Shown piece by piece: positions 46,982 to 54,082 of a stretch of 64,000 nt of DNA. Under the pieces are notes generated by a model that saw only the letters and a list, made by a program, of their open reading frames with translations, searched no databases and had not been told where the DNA came from. Origin of the DNA: Salipaludibacillus keqinensis (lineage in GTDB: Bacteria; Bacillota; Bacilli; Bacillales; Salisediminibacteriaceae); NCBI RefSeq assembly GCF_003226325.1, contig NZ_PDOD01000001.1:1240001-1304000 (forward strand), given 5' to 3'. Position numbers and translations under genes: made by a program. Numbering within the stretch: the stretch's first letter is position 1; each line of letters starts with the position of its first letter.

Positions 46982-48358
46982 ATGTCAAAGCTTTGGGGCG
47001 GTAGATTTACAAAGGAAACGAATAAGCTAGTAGAAAAGGAAACAGCTTCAATTTCCTTCGATCAGAAGCTTGCAAATGAAGATATTCAAGGTAGCATTGC
47101 CCATGTGAACATGCTTGCTACTACTGGAACGGTGACTCAAGAGGAAGCGGAAACGATCGTGAATGGATTAAAGAGTGTTCAATCGAAATTAAATAATAAT
47201 GAGCTTGCTTTCTCTGTTGAACATGAAGACATACATATGAATATTGAGAAATTCCTCATAGACGAAATCGGTCCTTTAGGTGGGAAACTTCATACTGGCC
47301 GTAGTCGAAACGACCAAGTTGCTACGGATATGCATCTTTATTTGAAAAAGCATACAGAAGAGATTATTGAACTGGTTAAGTCGACTCAAGAAGCTATCCT
47401 CATTATTTCAAAAGAAAATGTGGAAACGATACTACCGGGCTACACACACCTGCAAAGAGCTCAACCGATCTCTTTTGCTCATCACATGCTAGCTTACTTT
47501 TGGATGCTTCAGCGTGATAAAGAACGTCTTATTGACAGTTTGAAACGCGTGAGCGGATCCCCTCTTGGAGCAGGAGCCTTGGCTGGAACCACGTTCCCTA
47601 TCGATCGCCATCAAGTTGCTAATGAATTAGGCTTTGACTATGTGTATCCAAATAGCATGGACGCCGTAAGCGACAGAGATTTCATCCTAGAATTCATGAG
47701 TGTCTCATCGATCATGATGATGCATATTTCCAGATTGGCAGAAGAATTAGTCATTTGGAGTAGTCAAGAATTTCAATTTATAGAATTAGATGATTCCTTT
47801 TGCACTGGTTCAAGTATTATGCCTCAGAAAAAAAATCCTGATGTACCAGAGCTTCTGAGAGCAAAAACAGGAAGAGTATATGGAAATCTCATTGGTTTGT
47901 TAACGGTGTTGAAAGGACTTCCTCTCGCTTACAACAAAGATATGCAAGAAGACAAAGAAGGAATGTTTGACACAGTCGAAACGTTAGAAGCATCTTTGAT
48001 GATGCTGGCCCCTATGATTGAAACAATGACGGTGAAGAAAGACAATATGAAACAAGCGGTGTCAGAAGACTATTCAAACGCGACCGATATTGCTGACTAT
48101 CTCGTAACAAAAGGCGTTCCATTCAGGCAAGCCCATGAAGTCATTGGAAAAATAGTTCTATACGGGATCGATAATCAAAAATACTTGCTCGATTTATCTA
48201 TGGAAGAATATAAAACATTCAGTGATCATTTTGAAGAAGACATTTATCATGTTTTAGCTCCAGAACAAGTGGTTGCTAATCGACATAGCTTTGGAGGAAC
48301 TTCTCAAACACAAGTAAAAGAGCAATTGGAATTAGCCATGCAAGCCATGAATAAGTAA
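46982..48358 (+). CDS. argH: Argininosuccinate lyase
   Basis: Last arginine step: releases fumarate and arginine, 458 residues. Fumarase/aspartase superfamily signature [16 protein letters not shown] (catalytic Ser loop) lies near residue 281; [13 protein letters not shown] and the catalytic His in [11 protein letters not shown] are also present. The N-terminus KLWGGRF is typical. ATG 46982 follows GAGGGAGG. It completes the pathway together with the upstream unit. Confidence 0.97.
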   Translation: MSKLWGGRFTKETNKLVEKETASISFDQKLANEDIQGSIAHVNMLATTGTVTQEEAETIVNGLKSVQSKLNNNELAFSVEHEDIHMNIEKFLIDEIGPLGGKLHTGRSRNDQVATDMHLYLKKHTEEIIELVKSTQEAILIISKENVETILPGYTHLQRAQPISFAHHMLAYFWMLQRDKERLIDSLKRVSGSPLGAGALAGTTFPIDRHQVANELGFDYVYPNSMDAVSDRDFILEFMSVSSIMMMHISRLAEELVIWSSQEFQFIELDDSFCTGSSIMPQKKNPDVPELLRAKTGRVYGNLIGLLTVLKGLPLAYNKDMQEDKEGMFDTVETLEASLMMLAPMIETMTVKKDNMKQAVSEDYSNATDIADYLVTKGVPFRQAHEVIGKIVLYGIDNQKYLLDLSMEEYKTFSDHFEEDIYHVLAPEQVVANRHSFGGTSQTQVKEQLELAMQAMNK

Positions 48359-48366
48359 AATTAGCG

Positions 48367-48413
48367 AATTTTCTAAAAAAACGGTTTGTCTATGCTCCTA
48401 ATCATGTTAAAAT
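48367..48413 (+). promoter_or_regulatory. Promoter of the branched-chain aminotransferase gene with CodY-like box
   Basis: TTGTCT (48386-48391), 16 bases, TAAAAT (48408-48413). Just upstream, AATTTTCTAAAAAAA (48367-48381) matches the CodY motif AATTTTCWGAAAATT at 12 of 15 positions. CodY control of branched-chain amino-acid genes is common in low-GC Gram-positives. A palindrome TTAACGCGTTAA (48422-48433) lies in the leader. No T-box elements are present. Confidence 0.45.
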
Positions 48414-48529
48414 AAAGAACATTAACGCGTTAAAGGGAAGTAATTAAAAACCCTCTGAATACTAATACGTAATAAGTAAAGTGTTCTTTGTCGCATGAGG
48501 TTCGTTAAGAAAATTGAGGAGTGGTGCAA

Positions 48530-49603
48530 ATGATCGAAACAAAACTAGACATCCAAGAAAACCCGAATAAGAAAGCCAAGCCGGATCCAGACAAGTTACA
48601 ATTCGGAAAAACTTTCACTGACCATATGTTTACGATGGAGTATACGAGAGATAAAGGTTGGTTTCAACCGCAAATTGTCCCTTATGCCCCTATTACGCTA
48701 GAGCCTGCAGCGATGATTTTTCATTATGGCCAGTCTGTTTTTGAAGGGTTGAAAGCTTATATAAATACACAAGGTGATGTTCAACTATTTAGACCTGAGG
48801 AAAATTTGAAAAGGTTAAATCGTTCGAATGCAAGGTTAAGTATTCCACCGGTAAGTGAAGAGCTGCTTTTGGAGTATTTAAAAGAGTTGCTTTCTCTTGA
48901 AAAGGACTGGATTCCTAGAGCAGAAGGAACATCGTTGTATATCCGTCCGTTCATCATCGCAACGGAGCCAAGTTTATCTGTTGCTCCTTCGAAAAGCTAT
49001 AAACTGATGATTGTTCTAGCACCCGTTGGTTCTTATTATCCTGAAGGGATTCACCCTGTCAGTATTCAAGTGGAAGGTCATTTCACGAGAGCAGTCCGCG
49101 GTGGAACTGGAACAGCCAAAACGGGTGGGAATTATTCTGGTGGATATAATGCTCAAGAGAAAGCTGCTGATCAAGGTCATGCCCAAGTAATGTGGCTTGA
49201 CGGGGTAGAAAAGAAATATATTGAAGAAGTGGGAAGTATGAACGTGTTTTTCAAGATTGATGGACAGGTAATCACTCCTGAATTAAACGATAGTATACTT
49301 GAAGGTGTCACTAGAAAATCAATTATTGAGCTATTAAAAGACTGGAACGTTGACGTGGTGGAACGGAAAATCTCCATGCAGGAATTACATCAAGCCTACA
49401 AAGATGGTATTTTAGAAGAAGCCTTTGGCGCAGGGACCGCAGCTGTCGTATCTCCCATAGGAGAATTAAGTTGGGATGATGAAACGTTGATTATTAACGG
49501 AAGACAAACGGGGGAGTTAACAAAATCTCTCTATACGACGTTAACTGGTATTCAAACAGGAAAGCTACCTGATCCATTTAACTGGACAGTGCAGATTAAA
49601 TAA
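48530..49603 (+). CDS. ilvE: Branched-chain amino acid aminotransferase
   Basis: PLP-dependent class IV aminotransferase for leucine, isoleucine and valine, about 357 residues. ATG 48530 (MIETKLDIQ) has GAGGAG 8 bases upstream; the GTG at 48521 overlaps that site. Family blocks: FHYGQSVFEGLKAY near residue 65, RPEENLKRLNRS, the PLP Lys in TGTAKTGGNYSGGY, and FGAGTAAVVSPIG. It is the class II (BCAT2) type found in B. subtilis as IlvK/YbgE. The gene stands alone between argH and a terminator. Confidence 0.94.
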   Translation: MIETKLDIQENPNKKAKPDPDKLQFGKTFTDHMFTMEYTRDKGWFQPQIVPYAPITLEPAAMIFHYGQSVFEGLKAYINTQGDVQLFRPEENLKRLNRSNARLSIPPVSEELLLEYLKELLSLEKDWIPRAEGTSLYIRPFIIATEPSLSVAPSKSYKLMIVLAPVGSYYPEGIHPVSIQVEGHFTRAVRGGTGTAKTGGNYSGGYNAQEKAADQGHAQVMWLDGVEKKYIEEVGSMNVFFKIDGQVITPELNDSILEGVTRKSIIELLKDWNVDVVERKISMQELHQAYKDGILEEAFGAGTAAVVSPIGELSWDDETLIINGRQTGELTKSLYTTLTGIQTGKLPDPFNWTVQIK

Positions 49604-49610
49604 GGCGTTC

Positions 49611-49639
49611 ATCCCACTCACGACCGAGTGGGATTTTTT
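49611..49639. terminator. Terminator after the aminotransferase gene
   Basis: A perfect 9-bp stem ATCCCACTC / GAGTGGGAT with loop ACGACC and T-run. It lies between ilvE and a convergent small gene. Confidence 0.88.
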
Positions 49640-49835
49640 ATTGATTAATTTTTTTCTTTAAGTAGCCATTGAATAGTTGAATAAAGCAGAATAAGACGAT
49701 AAATACACCTATGGCAATCAACCAAGGAAGTGAGCCTATGAGCAGTTTACCAACGACAAGTATTGTAGCTGCGCCACTAAACGCTCCTGCCAATCCAAAT
49801 ATAACTGGATAGGGAATGGTTGTTATGTGTTTCAT
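49638..49835 (-). CDS. Small membrane protein, 65 aa
   Basis: Two hydrophobic helices (VIFGLAGAFSGAATILVVGK, about residues 11-30; WLIAIGVFIVLFCFIQLF, about 38-55) and a basic C-terminus (GYLKKKINQ). No known family is recognised. The start ATG 49835 follows TGGAGGC on the minus strand, a good ribosome site, which supports translation. It is convergent with ilvE and divergent from the next membrane protein gene. Confidence 0.6.
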   Translation of the reverse strand: MKHITTIPYPVIFGLAGAFSGAATILVVGKLLIGSLPWLIAIGVFIVLFCFIQLFNGYLKKKINQ

Positions 49836-49936
49836 TTAAGCCTCCAATATAAGGTCATTTATTCATTATTACGAATGTCCTCATTATAACACGCTGGAAT
49901 TTCATGTTAATATGAATAAAAAAGGGGGAGAATAGT

Positions 49937-50509
49937 TTGATCTTATTATCACAGATTTCAAAGATCTTATATAAGAAAATCGGCCTTAAAACTTGGCTTG
50001 CCTCACTGATCATTTTTCTATTATTCATGATATTCGTTCTTCCTCAAGTTGCAGCGTATACGAAAAACATTACAGGAACAGGAGAGTCCCCTGATGGATC
50101 CTATTGGTATTCTGCATCGGAACTTTATCATCTTGCGGATGAATACGGGGAAGAAGGTAGAAATTATTATGTTGTATCGAGGTTCACTTTTGATATTGTT
50201 TGGCCTCTCGTCTATTTATTCTTTTTATCCAGTTCTTTAACGGTACTCTTTCGAAAGGTGAATCGCTATCCATTATTTCAATACTTACATCTGCTTCCTT
50301 TTGGAGGAGTTGTTTTTGATTTTTTGGAAAATATGTCGGCTTCGATCGTCATGTGGAGATATCCTGAAAAAACGCCTATCATTGCAGAATTAACTCCTAT
50401 TTTCACATTTGTAAAATGGAATTTCATCTATGTGAGTTTTGCCTGTTTATTAGTTGGTGCGATCTTATTTACACTACAAGTTATAAGAAATTCCGGCTCA
50501 AATAAATGA
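49937..50509 (+). CDS. Membrane protein, 190 aa, four predicted helices
   Basis: Unrecognised polytopic protein. Helices at about 19-41 (WLASLIIFLLFMIFVLP), 88-106, 115-135 and 158-180. The extracytoplasmic loop between helices 1 and 2 (residues 42-85) carries YWYSASELYHLADEYGEEGRNYYV, an aromatic and acidic segment. The start is TTG 49937, 6 bases after AAGGGGGAG, and a terminator follows. Function is unknown. Confidence 0.7.
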   Translation: MILLSQISKILYKKIGLKTWLASLIIFLLFMIFVLPQVAAYTKNITGTGESPDGSYWYSASELYHLADEYGEEGRNYYVVSRFTFDIVWPLVYLFFLSSSLTVLFRKVNRYPLFQYLHLLPFGGVVFDFLENMSASIVMWRYPEKTPIIAELTPIFTFVKWNFIYVSFACLLVGAILFTLQVIRNSGSNK

Positions 50510-50536
50510 TTGTTTAGCAATGAAATAGCCTCTCAG

Positions 50537-50567
50537 AAACGTGACGAATGTTTTGTTCGTCACGTTT
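50537..50567. terminator. Bidirectional terminator
   Basis: AAACGTGACGAA and TTCGTCACGTTT form a 12-bp perfect stem with loop TGTTTTG, T-run on the right. It ends the 190-aa membrane protein gene and abuts the stop codon of the convergent interrupted gene. Confidence 0.88.
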
Positions 50568-50834
50568 TTATGACTTCTCATCTGTTAATACGATCTTCCC
50601 GTTTGTGTAAGATATAGTTAAACGATGACTATGTTCTTTTGCAGATGGATCGATCCATACTGTTATTCCATGATGTGTTTCAGTATCCGTGGTTGCAGGC
50701 AACTCATCCAGAGTCAGCCGAAAGTCAGATGCTCCTCACCGTTTGTTCTTCTTATAGCCGATGACGATTGTATTTTTGTTTTGTTTCACCATCAATTTTC
50801 GCAAAAAAGTTGCAGCTTCGATCGATATATCCAT
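50568..50834 (-). pseudogene. Small gene interrupted by an in-frame TGA (88 codons)
   Basis: On the minus strand, AAGGAGG at 50849-50843 leads 8 bases to ATG 50834. The frame reads MDISIEAATFLRKLMVKQNK and on to NTIVIGYKKNKR, then TGA (codon 33; 50738-50736), then continues in the same frame as GASDFRLTLDELPATTDTET and ITVWIDPSAKEH to TAA at 50568, next to a terminator. Protein-like composition on both sides of the stop and a strong ribosome site argue for a real gene with a nonsense change. The family is not recognised; a loose resemblance to small iron-sulfur scaffold-like proteins is only an impression. The 84-aa frame on the plus strand here (50625-50879) is a shadow. Confidence 0.55.
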
Positions 50835-50994
50835 CCATGTAACCTCCTTATTCGTCCTTATATTTATCATACAACATAATTAATTACATTTCTAAAAGTA
50901 TTAATATAATGTAAAAACTTATAATTAATTATTAATCATTGAATAACATGCGTAAATAACTTATAATTTACTTATCTAAAGGGGGCGGATCCTT

Positions 50995-51750
50995 GTGAAC
51001 CAAGGTGAAAGATTAGAAGCTATCAAACACTATTTAACTGAGCACGATTCGATTCAAATTGAAAAGGTTTGCGACATGTTTCAAGTCTCAAAAGATACTG
51101 CGAGAAGGGATCTCGTCCGTTTAGAGAACAATAATCAAATCATCCGAACCCGTGGTGGGGCTATGCGATCGCCAATCGTACGAGAGATTGCCAGTTACCA
51201 CGAACGTCTAAAAAAATTAACAGATGCCCATAAACAAATTGGTAAGATGGCCGCGGCAGAAATTGAAAAAGATGACCGAATTATTTTAGATGCCTCTACA
51301 ACAGTGCAAACGTGCGCCATTGCTTTAAGTGAAAAAGAGTGCACAGTCGTTACAAATTCGATTCATCAAGCTGATGTGTTAGCGCCTTTTCCGTCTGTTA
51401 CGGTTCATTTAGTTGGAGGACAACTTCATAAAAGCCATCTGTATATGTATGGGGTGGAAGCTTGTCATTCTCTCTCCCGATTTTTTGTTAATAAAGCTTT
51501 TATCGGAGTGGTAGGGATATCAAATAACGGGATCACTGTTGCTCATGATGAGGACGCTGCGATGAAAAAGCAAATGATCAGGCAGGCGGAAGAGGTCTTT
51601 GTGCTTGCCGACCATACAAAGTTCGGGAAAACCGATTTTGTTAAAATTGCCGACTTTAGAGAGATCGATTGTATTATTACTGACCAAGCTGTGGAAGCTA
51701 AATTGATGCATCAGTTAATCAACCAAGGTGTAAAAGTAATGGTCATATAA
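50995..51750 (+). CDS. DeoR-family transcriptional regulator
   Basis: 251-residue sugar-phosphate-responsive repressor. The N-terminal helix-turn-helix is GERLEAIKHYLTEHDS then KVCDMFQVSKDTARRDLVRLE (recognition helix about residues 30-43), followed by the family block NNQIIRTRGGAM. The C-terminal DeoR sensor domain (about 75-250) has DRIILDASTTV and a GVVGISNNGITVAHDEDA phosphate-binding region. It starts at GTG 50995 behind AAAGGGGGCGG. DeoR proteins usually control a neighbouring carbohydrate operon, but none is adjacent, so its target is unknown. A long AT-rich upstream stretch (50840-50990) may hold autoregulatory sites. Confidence 0.92.
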   Translation: MNQGERLEAIKHYLTEHDSIQIEKVCDMFQVSKDTARRDLVRLENNNQIIRTRGGAMRSPIVREIASYHERLKKLTDAHKQIGKMAAAEIEKDDRIILDASTTVQTCAIALSEKECTVVTNSIHQADVLAPFPSVTVHLVGGQLHKSHLYMYGVEACHSLSRFFVNKAFIGVVGISNNGITVAHDEDAAMKKQMIRQAEEVFVLADHTKFGKTDFVKIADFREIDCIITDQAVEAKLMHQLINQGVKVMVI

Positions 51751-51754
51751 ATAG

Positions 51755-51816
51755 TTAATAAACGAACGAATTTGCGTGACTGTTCGGCAGGCGAGAAGGT
51801 TCGTTCGGTTTATTAA
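51755..51816. repeat. Imperfect inverted repeat downstream of the DeoR gene
   Basis: TTAATAAACGAACGAA (51755-51770) can pair with TTCGTTCGGTTTATTAA (51800-51816), one bulged base, around a 29-base loop. It directly follows the DeoR stop codon and precedes a separate terminator hairpin. It might be an operator or an mRNA 3' structure. Confidence 0.45.
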
Positions 51817-51822
51817 ATATCA

Positions 51823-51852
51823 AGCCGCTCTGTTTAACAGAGTGGCTTTTGT
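51823..51852 (+). terminator. Terminator of the DeoR-family gene
   Basis: AGCCGCTCTG / CAGAGTGGCT, 10-bp stem with one G-T pair, loop TTTAA and a short T-run. Confidence 0.8.
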
Positions 51853-51950
51853 GCTTCTTTGTTTGCATTCTTTTTAAGAGGTTTTCATGAGTCTCACTAA
51901 ATATTATGTGATACGATATAGGGATCAAGCGTGAAGAAGGTGTCGTCAAG

Positions 51951-52448
51951 ATGAATGAATTGTGCATTATCCCGTGTGGCAATAAGAAAATATGGTCTAA
52001 ACACCCAAAAAAGCAAGCCGTTCCTGCAGACGAAGCCTACATAGGAACGTTCCATCATTTATGCAAATCGTATGCCCATCAATTTCTTCAAGATTACGTG
52101 ATTCTTTCTGCTAAGCACGGATTTTTGCGTCCGGAAGATCTCGTACCAGGCCCATACGATGTCAGCTTTTCAATGAATACTGAAGAAGTAATCACTTCCG
52201 ATCAATTATCAAAACAACTCTACACTAAATCGTTACATCAATACGAACGTTATGTGGTATTAACAGGGAAGAAGTACCTTCCCATTCTTGATACTATTCT
52301 TGAACCTGGGGCGGCGCTTGACTTCCCATTGCTTGATTGCCAAGGAATCGGGTATATGCAAAGAAAGTTGAAAAACGCCGTCGCCACAGATGAGCCCATT
52401 CACGGAGAAGGATCTAAAGTAAGGAGGAAGACTGTTGAATCAACTTAA
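51951..52448 (+). CDS. DUF6884 family protein (YaaA-like motifs)
   Basis: 165-residue cytoplasmic protein. It has the DUF6884 layout: an early C-G-x-x-K (LCIIPCGNKKIW, residues 4-15), a central KSYAHQFLQDYVILSAKHGFL, and PEDLVPGPYDVSFS. The S-A-K-H-G-x-L-x-P-x-x-x-x-x-P-Y pattern recalls the peroxide-stress, DNA-binding protein YaaA (DUF328), though that link is by motif only. Biochemical function is unknown. ATG 51951 follows GAAGAAGGTG. Its last 14 bases overlap the glycosylase gene, and the exonuclease gene follows, so it is likely part of a repair operon. Confidence 0.75.
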   Translation: MNELCIIPCGNKKIWSKHPKKQAVPADEAYIGTFHHLCKSYAHQFLQDYVILSAKHGFLRPEDLVPGPYDVSFSMNTEEVITSDQLSKQLYTKSLHQYERYVVLTGKKYLPILDTILEPGAALDFPLLDCQGIGYMQRKLKNAVATDEPIHGEGSKVRRKTVEST

Positions 52449-52956
52449 ATCAATGGATCCTATTATAGCTCCCGGAGCAAATATTCTTATTTTAGGATCT
52501 ATGCCAGGAGAACAATCATTGAAACGACAGCAGTATTATGGTAATCCAAGAAATCATTTTTGGTTTATTCTAGACGAACTATTCCAAACAGATATTTCGA
52601 CACGGAATTACGATGATAAACGCCAGTTTCTAAAAGATAAAAAGATCGCTCTATGGGATGTTATAGCATCATGCGAACGAAAAGGTAGCTTAGATTCGGC
52701 TATTCGTGATGAAAAAATGAATGATATAAGAACACTTCTAAAGAATTACCCGACTATTCAATGGGTTGGATTGAATGGAACGAAGGCATATGATTCATTT
52801 CGAAAGTATAGTAAAAATCACACACTTCCAGCTCTTCCTTTCAAGAAACTACCTTCTTCAAGTCCCGTACCAGGAAGAAACGTAAAAACATTTAACGAGA
52901 AAGTTGAATCTTGGCGTGAACTAACCAATTATTTATCTATGACAGGAGAGAAATAA
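52435..52956 (+). CDS. Uracil-DNA glycosylase superfamily protein, deoxyinosine/hypoxanthine glycosylase type
   Basis: 173-residue UDG-superfamily protein of the HDG/MUG branch. The catalytic loop reads LILGSMPGEQSLKRQQYYGNPRNHFW (residues 16-41), with GSMPG in place of the uracil-DNA glycosylase water-activating motif and the N-x-F-W base-binding end. The second loop is WVGLNGTKAY, then SSSPVPGRN near the C-terminus, where the intercalation loop lies. It should remove deaminated purines (hypoxanthine) from DNA. The start is TTG 52435 behind AAGGAGG, within the end of the DUF6884 gene; the exonuclease starts one base after its stop. Confidence 0.85.
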   Translation: MNQLKSMDPIIAPGANILILGSMPGEQSLKRQQYYGNPRNHFWFILDELFQTDISTRNYDDKRQFLKDKKIALWDVIASCERKGSLDSAIRDEKMNDIRTLLKNYPTIQWVGLNGTKAYDSFRKYSKNHTLPALPFKKLPSSSPVPGRNVKTFNEKVESWRELTNYLSMTGEK

Positions 52957-52957
52957 C

Positions 52958-53842
52958 ATGAAGCAACAAACATTATTACTGATCGATGGATTCAATCTAT
53001 TAAGTCGTGGTTATTTTGCAACATCTTATGGACGGAGCGACGATCAATTATCTAAAAACGATCGAGGGCAATATGTAAATGCGGCTCGCGTATTTTTTCA
53101 GAAGTTATTTCAGTTGACCCGTCATTATGACATTAGTCATATTTCCGTAGCGTGGGATGGAAAAAGAGAAGATACTGCGAGAAATCAGCAATATTCCTTT
53201 TATAAAGCCCAGAGAAATGACTTACCGGAACCGTTAATTGAGCAGTATCATTTAACGGTAGAGCTTCTGGATAAACTAGGTGTTCATCAACTGCATGTAC
53301 CTGGATTTGAAGCGGATGATATCATTGGAACGTTCTCAACAATTTGGAGTACAGAAGAATTTGGTCAAACATACATTTACAGTAATGACCGTGATTTGTT
53401 TCAACTATTAAATCCAACGACTTCACAAATTTTGTCTAAGAAAAAGCAAGAAATAGTCTATTCATCTGATAGTTTTCAAGAGGAGTTTGAAATACTCCCT
53501 TCTCAATGGGTGGACGTAAAAGCCCTTTTAGGAGATTCAAGTGATAATATCCCAGGATGCCCAGGGGTAGGGGAGAAATCAGCTTTGCCGCTCATCAGAC
53601 AATACGGGGATCTTAAACAAGTGTTTAAAAATATTGACGAACTAGACCCAGCATTCAATCGTTACAAAAAGAAACTCCTTGCTGGCGAGGAATCTACGTG
53701 GATTAGTCGCGATTTATCACAAATTGTCATTGATATAGAAGAGGTAAAAGCGATCGATACGAATCAATTAAAGATCACATGGGATGAAGAGCTCGTGTTA
53801 AGTGAAATGAATCAACACGGTATTCGAGTAAAAATAAGATAG
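52958..53842 (+). CDS. ypcP: 5'-3' exonuclease (YpcP/ExoR, FEN-1 superfamily)
   Basis: 294-residue structure-specific 5' nuclease, equal to the N-terminal domain of DNA polymerase I. Metal-binding acidic residues are visible: LLIDGFNLLSRGYF (D at residue 9), SVAWDGKREDTARN (with R-x-x-x-x-x-Y-K), VPGFEADDIIGT (E-x-D-D), YSNDRDLFQLL, and GDSSDNIPGCPGVGEKSA (helix-hairpin-helix DNA clamp). It removes flaps and RNA primers. ATG 52958 follows GGAGAG, one base after the glycosylase gene. Members of this family in bacilli back up PolI in Okazaki processing and repair. Confidence 0.93.
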   Translation: MKQQTLLLIDGFNLLSRGYFATSYGRSDDQLSKNDRGQYVNAARVFFQKLFQLTRHYDISHISVAWDGKREDTARNQQYSFYKAQRNDLPEPLIEQYHLTVELLDKLGVHQLHVPGFEADDIIGTFSTIWSTEEFGQTYIYSNDRDLFQLLNPTTSQILSKKKQEIVYSSDSFQEEFEILPSQWVDVKALLGDSSDNIPGCPGVGEKSALPLIRQYGDLKQVFKNIDELDPAFNRYKKKLLAGEESTWISRDLSQIVIDIEEVKAIDTNQLKITWDEELVLSEMNQHGIRVKIR

Positions 53843-53910
53843 GGTTTATTGAAATCAAATACCACTTAATAAAAGTTTGACGAAGTATCTATAAAAAAAG
53901 GAGAGAGTTT

Positions 53911-54069
53911 ATGTTTTCATGGTTCAAACGAAAACGTACTTGCGATTTCTGTAGAGGGAGATTACGTTCACCTACTACTTATATAAATGAAAGAGACGAA
54001 GAAGTTATAGTTTGTTTTCAATGCGTCCCTCAAGCAGAAAGGAAAGCTTTACGGAAAAAACATTCTTAA
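53911..54069 (+). CDS. Small zinc-ribbon-like protein, 52 aa
   Basis: A short ORF, MFSWFKRKR-T-CDFC at the start and VCFQCVPQAERK near the end, so two CxxC knuckles 28 residues apart, likely to bind zinc, with basic flanks. ATG 53911 has AAAGGAGAG at 5-7 bases, and the ORF ends 14 bases before the next gene. Coding is supported by the strong ribosome site and cysteine pattern; the function is unknown. It may be part of the same transcript as the repair-like genes. Confidence 0.65.
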   Translation: MFSWFKRKRTCDFCRGRLRSPTTYINERDEEVIVCFQCVPQAERKALRKKHS

Positions 54070-54082
54070 AGGTGGTGAAGTC

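Noticed and set aside
48414-48529. T-box leader before ilvE
   Set aside because: No specifier-loop layout, no TGGNACCGCG-type T-box sequence and no terminator are present.
50736-50738. TGA as a selenocysteine codon
   Set aside because: No SECIS-like hairpin is evident right after the codon and no selenocysteine genes are in the window; a nonsense change is simpler.
50625-50879. 84-aa plus-strand ORF rich in Cys and Ile
   Set aside because: It is the antisense shadow of the interrupted minus-strand gene, which has a strong ribosome site; the plus-strand frame has none.
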